From Treponema sp. (lineage in GTDB: Bacteria; Spirochaetota; Spirochaetia; Treponematales; Treponemataceae), in the NCBI GenBank assembly GCA_024693715.1, contig JAILKS010000025.1, forward strand, positions 95,534 to 159,533: a DNA stretch of 64,000 nt, in the 5' to 3' direction. Positions 55,066 through 64,000 of the stretch are shown here, piece by piece; positions within the stretch are counted from its first letter, which is position 1; the number at the start of each line of letters is the position of its first letter. The notes below the pieces were generated by a model, which saw only the letters and a list, made by a program, of their open reading frames with translations, was not told the origin of the DNA and made no database searches. The translations under genes and the position numbers were made by a program.

Positions 55066-56696
55066 ATTATTTTCTCCTGAAAAACCAATGATTTAAGAAC
55101 GTTTCTCACACTACCCTTACCCATTGTAAGCTTTGAATAGTATTCTTTTACCTTGTCCGAAAGACCTGCCTGGAATAAATCAACACCAAAGATTTCTTTA
55201 CGGCGAAGAAGCTCATCAATTTTTGTAAGACTTTCATCAGAAACACCTTCTCCAAGTTTTACGCCTTCCACATATTTTTTTACATCATCCAAAAGCGGAT
55301 CAGGGTTTAATTCAAAAACATTGCCGTTATCGTCGAGCGCCATAAGGTAACGAAGCCAGAGCGCAAACACAAGAGGAATAACCTTAAGGGAGTCGAGGCT
55401 CAGTGATTTATTTTCAAGATATTTTTTGATTGTTTCACCAAAACGGATGCTCAGCTTCTGTGATGTATCGCAGGCGATTCTCTGAGGAGTGTCAGGCATA
55501 AAAGGATTAGGAATACGGATGTTTACAACTTCATCAATAAAGTCGCGTGGCTTGATGATTCCAGGGTCAACAACAACAGGAAGTCCTTCTTCGTAGCCAA
55601 GACGTTTTACAAGGCGGAGTAAATCTTCATCTTTCATTTCGTCGGCAATCAAAGTGTAACCAAGAAGGTTCCCGCTGATTGCAAGGAAGGTGTGAAGAGG
55701 ATTAAGGCATGTGCAGACTTTCATTTTTTCGACTTTATCTACAGTTTCGCGGTTTGTAAAATATAGTCCTGCCTTTTCGAGCTCTGGTCTTCCGTTTGGA
55801 AATTTATCTTCGATTACAAGATACTGGCATTCCTCTGCGTTTACAAAAGGAGCCACATAAGTTTTTTTAGTTGTGATTACAGGTTCAAGTTCTTCAATAC
55901 CGTCGTCTTTAAGAATCTGTTCGATTTTTGCATCAGGGCGCGGAGTGATTTTATCGATCATTGTCCAAGGGAATGTTACCTTAGATTCATCGTTTATATA
56001 TTTTAAAAAGCCCGGTTTACATACGCCGCGTTTTTCCCATTCTGATGCAAACTCATTTACGGCAGCATATAATTTATCGCCATTGTGGGAGCAGTTATCC
56101 ATACTCACCATTGCAACAGGAAGTTCACCATTTACATAGCGTTCGTGGAGGAGAGTCACAACCTTACCGATGTATGATGCAGGAAGAACAGGGCCTGCAT
56201 TAAAATCATCTTCTACACCAGGCATGAACACACCCGATACATTTTTTAAAAGGTATCCTTTTTCTGTGATTGTAAAAGTTACCATCTGGAGGGATGGAGA
56301 GCGGAAGATTTGGCAAAGGCGTGCCCAGTCTTTTTCGTTAGAACTATCTGCACAAAGCGCTTCCATAATAGAAGCAACAACAGTTTTTTCTACCGAGCCG
56401 CTTGATTTTAATGTAACAAGAGCACCGATATTATCGTGAGGGCGGTACATCTTTTCGATGATTTCGTAATCATACCCTTCTGCAACAACAAGCCCGCAGT
56501 CAAGCACACCTTTATTCAAAAGCTCTTGAACAACATTTGCCTGGAAAGCTCGGAAGATATTTCCTGCCCCAAAATGAATCCAGAACGGATTTCCCAAAGT
56601 TGATTTTTTTACGGTTTCTATATCAAAAGAAGGAAGAGAATATCCCTTAGCTTCCCATTCACCACGATTTTTTATACCTTCCAGTGAAAGCTTCAT
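55062..56696 (-). CDS. uxuB: Fructuronate reductase (D-mannonate oxidoreductase)
   Basis: 544 aa from the ATG at 56694-56696 (MKLSLEGIKNRG) with AGGAG upstream. Rossmann start FWIHFGAGNIFRAFQANVV, then SMDNCSHNGDKL and the long-chain mannitol dehydrogenase core. Next to uxaC it catalyses fructuronate to mannonate with NAD(H). GC content looks higher than in the neighbours, so it may have a different history. Confidence 0.85.
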   Translation of the reverse strand: MKLSLEGIKNRGEWEAKGYSLPSFDIETVKKSTLGNPFWIHFGAGNIFRAFQANVVQELLNKGVLDCGLVVAEGYDYEIIEKMYRPHDNIGALVTLKSSGSVEKTVVASIMEALCADSSNEKDWARLCQIFRSPSLQMVTFTITEKGYLLKNVSGVFMPGVEDDFNAGPVLPASYIGKVVTLLHERYVNGELPVAMVSMDNCSHNGDKLYAAVNEFASEWEKRGVCKPGFLKYINDESKVTFPWTMIDKITPRPDAKIEQILKDDGIEELEPVITTKKTYVAPFVNAEECQYLVIEDKFPNGRPELEKAGLYFTNRETVDKVEKMKVCTCLNPLHTFLAISGNLLGYTLIADEMKDEDLLRLVKRLGYEEGLPVVVDPGIIKPRDFIDEVVNIRIPNPFMPDTPQRIACDTSQKLSIRFGETIKKYLENKSLSLDSLKVIPLVFALWLRYLMALDDNGNVFELNPDPLLDDVKKYVEGVKLGEGVSDESLTKIDELLRRKEIFGVDLFQAGLSDKVKEYYSKLTMGKGSVRNVLKSLVFQEKII

Positions 56697-56978
56697 TTTA
56701 ATACTCCTGTAAAGCAAGCTAATTATATGAATAATTATACACCAGTTTTTGCCAAAAAACCATTAACTTTACTACTAGTATTCTAGCATATTAGTTACAG
56801 AAAATCTAGTTTTCTTATTAGGAAATTTTAAATGATGTGAAAAAATCAAATTCTTATCTGTAAGATATATTACCCCGTGAGAAGTATCCATTGTGATTCC
56901 TTAGAAGATATCATCCTAATAACAGATATTATAAATGACAAAAATTTTTTAAGCAACTTTTTTAAGGGAAGTTTATTA
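56697..56978. other. Intergenic region upstream of uxuB
   Basis: 282 bp. A minus-strand TATAAT lies about 35 bp before the uxuB ribosome site (plus 56738-56743); no good -35 is visible, so an activator or UxuR-type operator may act. The rest shows only AT-rich sequence and no ORF with a ribosome site. Confidence 0.35.
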
Positions 56979-57893
56979 TTATCCATTCGTATCAAGCTTT
57001 TCAAAATCCAGATACAAAAGTACCAGAATATTTCTCATAATAACTGCATCTTTTGCCGGTAGTTTGCTTTCTCGGACATAATCAGCTATCTCTGATTCAA
57101 TAAAATGCATGGCAGCTTGAATGAATAGTTTAATTTGATTTAAATCCGGTCGAGTAGATACAGAAAAAGCTGAAGAATGAACAAAACTACTGGAGAACTT
57201 ATATAAACCGGAGAAATAGTCTTCCAGCTGACATTCTTTAGCTAACGTCCCGATTTTTCTGTCTTTTTTATTTGGAATTTTGCTTTTAGTCCAGCCATAG
57301 TTTTCTGCAAATTCCTGACCGTATTTATTCAGAAAATCATCATGAATTTTATCCCATTCCGGTGTGCTGTTTCCAACAATCTGAGTAAGATGATATTTAA
57401 GAAATTGAAGATGGTCGTTATAAACAGGAACTAAATCCGGATTATTAACAAGATACCGTCCGATTACAAAGCTTTCATATAGCGAGCGATACTCAATAAT
57501 CACACTATTTAAACAACCATTCATTGCTAGAAGCAGAATGCTTTTATATTGATTCAAATCATTTTGAAGCTGAACAGAAACATGTTCTGCAATTTGTGAA
57601 TTCTTTTTACCTCTGCTTTTTCTTGCCGTATAGTTATAAATTGCAACAGCACAATCCAGGAAAATAAAACACCGCCTAAGCATCTGTGAATTCTGGAGTA
57701 AGACAATTTCTGAAGAGGCTATATATTTTTCCCAGAAATATTTTATAAGTTGATCCTCTTTTGAATAAATGGAAGTTATGAACTGGTCTAGATATTTATC
57801 AAGCTGCAATTCCTTTTCATTAACGTTTCCGTTTTCTGAAAAATCTGTAAGAGGACATTCTGAAATAAGGCGTTTTAGGAATTTTTGATCCAT
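56979..57893 (-). CDS. DUF5677 protein
   Basis: 304 aa. The central part IEYRSLYESFVIGRYLVNN ... DHLQFLKYHLTQIVGNS ... KFSSSFVHSSAFSVSTR fits DUF5677, a helical family often beside restriction or other defence genes. Start five bases after the helicase stop region, so part of the same operon. Molecular role unknown. Confidence 0.75.
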   Translation of the reverse strand: MDQKFLKRLISECPLTDFSENGNVNEKELQLDKYLDQFITSIYSKEDQLIKYFWEKYIASSEIVLLQNSQMLRRCFIFLDCAVAIYNYTARKSRGKKNSQIAEHVSVQLQNDLNQYKSILLLAMNGCLNSVIIEYRSLYESFVIGRYLVNNPDLVPVYNDHLQFLKYHLTQIVGNSTPEWDKIHDDFLNKYGQEFAENYGWTKSKIPNKKDRKIGTLAKECQLEDYFSGLYKFSSSFVHSSAFSVSTRPDLNQIKLFIQAAMHFIESEIADYVRESKLPAKDAVIMRNILVLLYLDFEKLDTNG

Positions 57894-57897
57894 ATTT

Positions 57898-60606
57898 TTA
57901 TAAAGAATATAAAGACTTCAATATATAGGAATCTCGTTGATTAGCGTCCTTTTTCTTAAAACTACTTAAAATTCTATGCTCTACTTCAGGTGACCAATAA
58001 ATCTGTAAATTCTTTCTGGCTCGGGTTATTGCAGTATAGAATATATTATGCGTTATTTTTTCTTCACACTCATCGGAAATTATAATTTTAACAGAATTAT
58101 ATTCCAATCCTTGAGCTTTATGAATAGATACTGCATAAGCTATCTGAAATGGCATATTGGTATTTGAATTATCGTTATCAGTATCAATTTCCTTTTCTAC
58201 ATAAAAACGAATAATTGAGTTACCGTTTTCTGAATTTTCTAGGAGTTGGAAATCATAATCTATTACATCTAATTCATTTAAGATGGTATCTATTTCAATA
58301 TCAAAAATAACAGAAGATTCATCTTCCCTAAAATTTCTAATTATTCCTTTCATGTTATTATATATAACAGGTGAAAACCTATTATTCTCATTAAATAGAA
58401 CAGGATCACCAATCTTAAAGGTTTTAACACCTAGCATAATTGATTTATTTTTATTGTTATTCTGCATAAAGGAATTAATATTATTAATTCCATATAGTCC
58501 ATCATAATTTAGGCAAAGAATGATTTCATCTGCATCACTTTTCTCAAAAATTGAATTATCTAATCTTTTTGTATAACCAAATTTATCAATTGCATCCTGC
58601 ATAGAATCTTCAAGATTACGAACTCGCGACCAAACTTTTTTTAAATTTTCGTCACTGCTTCTAAAAGTATTGGTTAATTCAAAAACAGAAGTTGCTGGAA
58701 CAAATTGTCTTGTAAGCTCAAACCAATTTCCAAATTGTATTGCTTCTATTTGATAGATATCTCCTACAAGTACTAATAATTTGAATTTTGCTTTTTGTAA
58801 CACATCTTTCATATCAGAATTTGAAACAGTGCTGCATTCATCAATAAAAATAATATCATAATCAGTATTAGTAATTCTATTTGATAAAAATTTTGCAATA
58901 GTCATAAAGCAACTATTTAAGACTTTGATTTTACGTTTCAAATTATCAACAGCAGGATTTGTATTCGCCAAAAACAATTTACTTCTACTAGAAAGAAAAG
59001 TTGAAACATGATTAATTAAAGTAGATTTTCCTGTTCCTGCTGAACCATATATCATTGCAACTCTAGAATTAGCAAACATATCCAAGAGAGCCCTTTTCTT
59101 TGTTTCATCATCTATTATATTTGGATTTGTATTTAACCAATTTATTACTGAATTTGTATAGTTTTTTATACCTACACTACTTAAGTCTTGTAATCTTTTT
59201 ATAATGAACGAACAATCATCTGCAAACTCATTTATAAATACAACATTTAATTTTTTATTTATTTCTCCTCTTGGTCTATGTTTATAATATAACTTACCAT
59301 TATATTTATTGATTAAATTATCAAGATCAGAAAATTTGTCTAGATCATTGCTTTTTGTAAACAAAATATTATTGTGTTCTGTATTATTTCTTATAAATCT
59401 AGCAAGAAATTCGTCTTCTCTTCCACTTGTATTAAAGCAGTCTAAAAGATCAGAAATCTTTGGATTATGACCTTTAGGTGACATGGCAAATGGCATTTCA
59501 TCAAAAGGTTTTGCACCCCATTCAAAATATAGATTTGAAAGTTTTGAACAAGTTTCATTCCAGTTTATTTGATTTTTTATAATTGTATTTCTCATTGTGA
59601 ATAATAAATATCTAAGAAGATTAGCCCCAGGTCTTTCATATAATATAATATCTCTACAATCATCAAAAAGTTCAAAAAGTGCAGAGTTATTAGAATGTTC
59701 AAATATTGAAGTTTTTACACTATTATAAAAATCATCAGAAGATTCGATTAAATCAAGTAGATTCATTTTCGTATCATGAATAAATTTCATGAGTTCATCA
59801 TAGGCTTTGGGAATACTTTTTAAGTTTCTATTACCATGAAAAATAAAATTAAAATTATTTAACTCACATTGTCTTATAGAAGGCATCCATGAATCGATTA
59901 TCAAAATTTCCATGGTATTATTTATAATGTTTATTGAATCTTTATGAATAATTAAATTTACAGCATAGTTAGCAACGATATCTTGAGAAGTAAAGGCTAT
60001 GACTCTATCAAATTTACTAACATTATCTGCAGCCAAAGTGAAAGAAACTTCGTAGTATATTTTTCCTTTTACAAAAAATGGTTTAATTTTTTGAATGTAA
60101 AGTCTGTCTTTACAATATAATGGCTCAGCTCCAAGCCTATAATTGTCAATTTTTTCACTAATTTTCTGATAAAACTCTATCATATCTTTGTCAGTATCAA
60201 TAGGAAAATCTTCAATGTTTTCTAATATAGAAATATTAAATCGGTCGTTCAATAATTTTTTTATCTTAATTAAATATTCAAAATATTTAATCATTAATCT
60301 CTCAGACGAATCTTCATTCAAGGTATAATGAGAAGCTGTTATTTGTAAAAGTTTATGTAATTTATATAATAATTTTAAATCACCTCTTGACTTTAGAATA
60401 TCAAGCAGTCTTTTTCGCTCTTGGTAATTATTTGGATTGACATCAGGATTTGATGAACATAATTTTATTGCAATGTCTTCAATAAGATTTCTTAACTGAC
60501 TTAGTATGTTTTGACTTAAAAAACCACGTTCAGAAGCATCAATATTTTTTATATTTTTACATATATTTTCATTTGTATCTAAAATTGCTTTGTCAATTGC
60601 TGTCAT
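57898..60606 (-). CDS. SF1 DNA helicase of the restriction operon
   Basis: 902 aa. The N-terminal 480 residues are unassigned and helical. The helicase core shows Walker A VAMIYGSAGTGKSTLINHV, DEAD-like IIFIDECSTVSN, VGDIYQIEAIQFG (motif III), and UvrD/RecD-like motif VI TAITRARKNL; the SH3-like segment before motif V is also seen. It is separated from hsdS by six bases and from the DUF5677 gene by four, so all three form one transcription unit. A role in the defence operon is inferred. Confidence 0.82.
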   Translation of the reverse strand: MTAIDKAILDTNENICKNIKNIDASERGFLSQNILSQLRNLIEDIAIKLCSSNPDVNPNNYQERKRLLDILKSRGDLKLLYKLHKLLQITASHYTLNEDSSERLMIKYFEYLIKIKKLLNDRFNISILENIEDFPIDTDKDMIEFYQKISEKIDNYRLGAEPLYCKDRLYIQKIKPFFVKGKIYYEVSFTLAADNVSKFDRVIAFTSQDIVANYAVNLIIHKDSINIINNTMEILIIDSWMPSIRQCELNNFNFIFHGNRNLKSIPKAYDELMKFIHDTKMNLLDLIESSDDFYNSVKTSIFEHSNNSALFELFDDCRDIILYERPGANLLRYLLFTMRNTIIKNQINWNETCSKLSNLYFEWGAKPFDEMPFAMSPKGHNPKISDLLDCFNTSGREDEFLARFIRNNTEHNNILFTKSNDLDKFSDLDNLINKYNGKLYYKHRPRGEINKKLNVVFINEFADDCSFIIKRLQDLSSVGIKNYTNSVINWLNTNPNIIDDETKKRALLDMFANSRVAMIYGSAGTGKSTLINHVSTFLSSRSKLFLANTNPAVDNLKRKIKVLNSCFMTIAKFLSNRITNTDYDIIFIDECSTVSNSDMKDVLQKAKFKLLVLVGDIYQIEAIQFGNWFELTRQFVPATSVFELTNTFRSSDENLKKVWSRVRNLEDSMQDAIDKFGYTKRLDNSIFEKSDADEIILCLNYDGLYGINNINSFMQNNNKNKSIMLGVKTFKIGDPVLFNENNRFSPVIYNNMKGIIRNFREDESSVIFDIEIDTILNELDVIDYDFQLLENSENGNSIIRFYVEKEIDTDNDNSNTNMPFQIAYAVSIHKAQGLEYNSVKIIISDECEEKITHNIFYTAITRARKNLQIYWSPEVEHRILSSFKKKDANQRDSYILKSLYSL

Positions 60607-60612
60607 ATTTTC

Positions 60613-62124
60613 TTATTCTCCCAATCTCTCGCACAATGGAAGCATTTTTTCAATTGCAGCAACAATTCGTTTTTGTTCTGCCAATGGTGCAACTGGTATT
60701 ACTAAATTTAAAAGTTTATCTCTAGATAAATTATAAAAAGCTTGTCCAGACTTATGTGTTATTTCTTTACACATGTCTCTAAACCAACGAGTTGCAAAAA
60801 GATATAAACAATATTTTGAAAGAACTTCATCACTGTAATGAGGAAGTAACATTAAAACAAAACCTCCAACAACTGTATCATCATAATCTTTTTCTACATA
60901 TCCAATTTTCCCGATATGTTCTAAACTTGTTACAGCAGGTGTTATTAAATAATTCTTTTTTAAGAATAGTTCAGATTTTACATATTTATCTGAAATCATT
61001 ATGTCATCATCTTTGAAAATATAAGATGTATCTAAAATATTTCCACCTCGTAAAACTCGTATCATTTTTGAAGATTTTTCACTGAGAACATCTTTTTTAT
61101 ATCCTAATCCTGACATTGTTGTAAATAAGTCACCAACTCTACACCAAGACCAACTTTCAGGAATATCAAATGGAATCTCATCTTCCGTTATAGGCGACAA
61201 TTCTTTTGTGCGAGTTTTGCTTGCAAAACTCGTTGAGCTGGCTTTGCCAGCGACTTTTGCTTTTTCTTTATTTATTTCTTCCAGTAAATCTTTTGCGTTT
61301 CCTTCGGTTGAAATTTGTGGAACAAGTTTTCCCTGAACGGCTTCCTGCAGAATTGCTTTTTTTGTGAGGGTGCCGATTTGTTCATTAAAGGCTTTTAGTT
61401 CTGTTTCTTTTTTGCCGTATTCTTCTATGAGCGGCATGAACTTTTCAATTGCGGCTACGATGCGTTTTTGTTCAGCAAGTGGAGGTAGAGGAAAACATAA
61501 ATTTCGTAAAGATTCACCAGTTAAATGTTGAATTGTTACACCTTTGCTGGCATCCATTAAAATATTATTAGCTTTATATAGTTGAAGAAGATATAAATAA
61601 AAAATTGGATTTATGTCATTATAAAAACGGACTCGATGTAATGCATTTTGATAAAACATCGGAGTATCTAAATCATAAATTGCACATCGTCCAGCATCTC
61701 CACCTTCACAAATTAATAAATCATTTTTCTTGACCGAATATCTTTCAATCTCATCATTTTCAAACTTCATTTGTTTTACTTTAGATAAATCAATTCCATT
61801 TTCTTGAATGTTAATTGAACAAAGATAATTTTTTAATTCTCCCTTATTTTTTATAGCATCTTTTGTTTTTCCTAATTCACAAGTCGCAATGTCTGTTATT
61901 CTACACCAACACCAATTTTCAGGTATATCAAACGGAATTTCTTCTTCTGTAATTTCAGGTAGAGGCTTTTCTTTTTTCAGTTTTCCTTCTTTTACAAGCT
62001 TAGTTTTTTCTTTTCTTATTTCTTCCAGTAAATCTTTTGCATTGCCTTCGCTTGCAATCTGAGGAACTAATTTACCTTGAACGGCTTCCTGTAAAAGTGC
62101 GTTTTTTAAATCTTTTGCGGTCAT
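60613..62124 (-). CDS. hsdS: Type I restriction specificity subunit HsdS
   Basis: 503 aa with two halves. Each begins with LLQEAVQGKLVPQI ... AKDLLEEI and IPFDIPE(N/S)W.WCR (residues about 8-75 and 262-345), followed by a target recognition domain and a conserved PLAEQKRIVAAIEK helix. The half-repeats are nearly identical in DNA too (61293-61365 and 62035-62107), which could allow domain exchange. The spacer before TRD2 carries an inserted palindrome. Confidence 0.93.
   Translation of the reverse strand: MTAKDLKNALLQEAVQGKLVPQIASEGNAKDLLEEIRKEKTKLVKEGKLKKEKPLPEITEEEIPFDIPENWCWCRITDIATCELGKTKDAIKNKGELKNYLCSINIQENGIDLSKVKQMKFENDEIERYSVKKNDLLICEGGDAGRCAIYDLDTPMFYQNALHRVRFYNDINPIFYLYLLQLYKANNILMDASKGVTIQHLTGESLRNLCFPLPPLAEQKRIVAAIEKFMPLIEEYGKKETELKAFNEQIGTLTKKAILQEAVQGKLVPQISTEGNAKDLLEEINKEKAKVAGKASSTSFASKTRTKELSPITEDEIPFDIPESWSWCRVGDLFTTMSGLGYKKDVLSEKSSKMIRVLRGGNILDTSYIFKDDDIMISDKYVKSELFLKKNYLITPAVTSLEHIGKIGYVEKDYDDTVVGGFVLMLLPHYSDEVLSKYCLYLFATRWFRDMCKEITHKSGQAFYNLSRDKLLNLVIPVAPLAEQKRIVAAIEKMLPLCERLGE
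61211..61251. repeat. Palindromic element in hsdS
   Basis: Two adjacent hairpins: CGAGTTTTG/CAAAACTCG (61211-61232) and GCTGGC/GCCAGC (61237-61251). They lie in frame and encode AGKASSTSFASKTR between repeat half 2 and its TRD, where half 1 has no match. It looks like an inserted REP-type element. Confidence 0.7.
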
Positions 62125-62705
62125 TTATGTTCCTCGCTTGACTTTTGGGCTAAATGTGTTATATTAAAAGAGTCCGAGTTCTGATTCTTATCAGCCTGGG
62201 GCAACGAAAGGGCACCTTCTGGTGCCTTGTTTTGTTTTAAATCCTGCATATTCCAGGTGTAAAGTTTTTCAATTCTAGTAATATAACAATACACCTTACC
62301 TTTGTTATCCTTGTCTTTTAATACACCAGAAAGAATTTGTTTTATTCTCTTTACTGTTATTGTTGAATCTATTTTTAGATAAACATTTTTTCCCTGATGA
62401 AGTGCATCACGGAATCTGTGCGAAACTGCATTTTCTCCGCCCGTGACAACTTTGAATTCTGTAAACTCAGCATCAAAAAGAGCATCAGGATTTTTCTTTA
62501 TTGGAAATTCAGGTAACAAAAAAATTATATGTTCATTGTCAGATGCAATTTGTGCCATTAAAAATTCTTTTTCAAATACAGATTTTTGTTCAGAGTTTTT
62601 AGGCTTTCGGGAAGAAGCAACAAATACATTTTTATACTGCTCGTCCCAAGACTCATCAGGAAAAAGAGAATTTACTATTTCATACGAAATATCTATAAGG
62701 TTCAA
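62121..62705 (-). CDS. CdiA-toxin-like nuclease inside the hsd operon
   Basis: About 194 aa. The start is likely the TTG at 62703-62705 (LNLIDISYE), ten bases after GGGGAG; an ATG at 62759 would extend it into the hsdM end. The core (DALFDAEFTEFKVVTGGENAVSHRFRDALHQGKNVYLKI) resembles the PD-(D/E)xK core of CdiA C-terminal tRNA nucleases. It lies between hsdM and hsdS, where no gene is expected, and overlaps hsdS by four bases. The C-terminus (APEGALSLPQAD) comes from a palindrome at 62208. Confidence 0.6.
   Translation of the reverse strand: MNLIDISYEIVNSLFPDESWDEQYKNVFVASSRKPKNSEQKSVFEKEFLMAQIASDNEHIIFLLPEFPIKKNPDALFDAEFTEFKVVTGGENAVSHRFRDALHQGKNVYLKIDSTITVKRIKQILSGVLKDKDNKGKVYCYITRIEKLYTWNMQDLKQNKAPEGALSLPQADKNQNSDSFNITHLAQKSSEEHK
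62208..62228. repeat. Palindrome in the nuclease gene tail
   Basis: AAGGGCACC-ttct-GGTGCCTT, in frame near the 3' end of the CdiA-like nuclease gene. It resembles the element in hsdS in being a hairpin inserted in coding sequence but differs in sequence. Confidence 0.55.
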
Positions 62706-62709
62706 TGTT

Positions 62710-64000
62710 TTACAACTCCCCTTTCTGTGCTTTCTGATGAAGTTCTGTAATTTGTGCAAGAAGATTATCTATATCTGCATTAAGCTTTGAACGCTTTTCT
62801 TCGTAGTTCTGGATTGTCTCTGCTACGCTTAAGATTTCTTCTTCTTCGTGAGGATAGCCGCATACATCAAAGTTGTAGTTTGAATCAATAAGTTCCTGTG
62901 CGGTGAAGCACTTTGCCTTTGGATTTCCTTCTTCGTCCGTAATTTCTTTGCGATTATTCCACCATGCAATACAGTCGTCAAAGTGTTTTAATTCCATTGG
63001 CTTCGTTTTGCTAAAGTGCTTACGGTCGCTTGGAATGTCTACACGGTAGAACCAGGTTTTTCCAGTCGGTTCTTCATAATTGAAAAAGAGTATGTTTGTA
63101 GTAATGCTGGTATACGGGCTGAATACACTGCCAGGTAAGCGGACAATTGTATGAAGATTAAATTCTGTAAGAAGTTTTTTCTTAAGATTATTTTTTGCAT
63201 TGTCGTTTCCGAATAAAAAACCATCTGGAACAATAACTGCTGCACGGCCTTCTTTTTTAAGACGGTACATAATAACTGCCATAAACAAATCTGCTGTTTC
63301 GCTTGAACGCAAATCTGCCGGGAAGTTCTGTTTGATGTCGTCCTTTTCGCTTCCACCATAAGGTGGATTCATAAGTATAACATCAAAAGCATCTTTCTGA
63401 GTGTAGTCCAAAAGTTTATAAATGAGAGAGTTTCCGTGGTAAACTTTTGGACTGTCCAATCCGTGCAAAAGCATATTTGTAACACAAAGCATATATGGAA
63501 ACTGCTTTTTTTCTACAGCATAAATTGAGTTATAGATTTTTTCTGATTCTTCGTTTGTGATACTTCCCTTTGCGTCTTTTACTTCTTCAAGTTCTTTTAT
63601 CCAGCTTGAAAGGAAGCCACCGGTACCGCAGGCAAAGTCTGCCATTGTCTCGCCAATCTGAGGCTTAATCATTTTTGCCATAAACTGAGTTACGGCACGA
63701 GGTGTGTAGAATTCACCGGCACTACCTGCACTCTGGAGTTCTTTAAGGATTGTTTCGTAGATTTCTCCAAAGGCATGAGTTTCTTCGTAACTTCCAAAAT
63801 CAAGTTCATCTATGATGTTTGCAATCTGGTGGAGAAGTACACCGTCTTTCATGTAGTTGTTTGCATCTTCAAAAGTTGTGCGGACAATACTCTGACGGAT
63901 TGGTGTGTCAGGTGAGATTTCAAGATTTTTAAGTGTTGGAAAAAGTTTGTTGTTTACAAAGTTTAAGAGCTTGTCGCCGGTAAGGCCGTCGCCCTGATTT
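62710..64000 (-). CDS. hsdM: Type I restriction methyltransferase HsdM, 5' end off window
   Basis: The frame runs from the right edge to the stop at 62710, at least 429 residues. SAM motif MADFACGTGGFLSSWI, catalytic motif VILMNPPYGG (NPPY), and later VRLPGSVFSPYTSITTNILFF and TGKTWFYRV, all typical of HsdM. The N-terminal helical domain is only partly in view (QGDGLTGDKLL...). It methylates adenine together with HsdS. hsdR is not in the window; it may lie beyond either the operon or the right edge. Confidence 0.95.
   Translation of the reverse strand, partial: NQGDGLTGDKLLNFVNNKLFPTLKNLEISPDTPIRQSIVRTTFEDANNYMKDGVLLHQIANIIDELDFGSYEETHAFGEIYETILKELQSAGSAGEFYTPRAVTQFMAKMIKPQIGETMADFACGTGGFLSSWIKELEEVKDAKGSITNEESEKIYNSIYAVEKKQFPYMLCVTNMLLHGLDSPKVYHGNSLIYKLLDYTQKDAFDVILMNPPYGGSEKDDIKQNFPADLRSSETADLFMAVIMYRLKKEGRAAVIVPDGFLFGNDNAKNNLKKKLLTEFNLHTIVRLPGSVFSPYTSITTNILFFNYEEPTGKTWFYRVDIPSDRKHFSKTKPMELKHFDDCIAWWNNRKEITDEEGNPKAKCFTAQELIDSNYNFDVCGYPHEEEEILSVAETIQNYEEKRSKLNADIDNLLAQITELHQKAQKGEL

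Overview
The window is AT-rich bacterial DNA, probably from a host-associated Treponema or a close spirochaete. This rests on the right-hand chromosomal block. It has a class III cyclase followed by large FecR-like and outer-membrane-type envelope proteins, an arrangement I recall from treponemes, and then uxaC/uxuB uronate catabolism. I could not run a search, so the genus is an inference.

About 1-44.7 kb is a tailed-phage prophage whose left end lies outside the window. Almost all of it is transcribed leftward. From right to left it holds: a tyrosine integrase (43.5-44.7); a rightward lysis-like cassette (41.6-43.5); an XRE repressor (41.2); a DNA-modification region with a fragmented C5-methyltransferase, two adenine-methyltransferase-like genes and a phage DnaN clamp (33.3-41.0); a second XRE repressor facing an early operon headed by a tRNA-CAT (29.1-32.9); two paralogous XRE repressors facing an antirepressor-like gene, YqaJ, RecT, a replication initiator, a helicase loader and SSB (18.8-28.4); then terminase, portal and a MuF-type head protein (0-17.2). 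The MuF protein carries an intein. At least six homing-type endonucleases (LAGLIDADG or HNH) lie in the prophage.

The most unusual signal is a family of four leader RNAs at 11.9, 21.3, 27.3 and 27.9 kb. Each sits downstream of a TTGACA-type leftward promoter. In each, a hairpin loop is exactly complementary (7-8 nt) to a loop in the following intrinsic terminator hairpin. The primary sequences differ between most copies while complementarity is kept, and G.U pairs fix the RNA to the minus strand. Two copies belong to a duplicated RNA-plus-repressor module.

The second unusual locus is a cytosine-5 methyltransferase at 37.7-41.0 kb. It is split into a catalytic ORF, a chain of small overlapping module ORFs and a terminal ORF. 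It contains a pentanucleotide and an octanucleotide repeat, the latter in a module that is currently out of frame. One HNH gene lies between modules and another lies in a second reading frame inside the terminal module.

The prophage joins host DNA within about 60 bp of a truncated REP-associated (Y1) transposase gene at 44.8-45.0 kb, which was probably its integration target. The chromosomal part to the right (45-52.4 kb) carries eleven copies of a roughly 13-bp GGGGACAgcCCTC repeat, several of them in frame inside genes. After the uronate genes comes a leftward operon (57-64 kb): type I hsdM (cut by the window edge), a CdiA-toxin-like nuclease gene, a two-TRD hsdS, an SF1 helicase and a DUF5677 gene. 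It is a likely composite anti-phage locus; hsdR is not in view.
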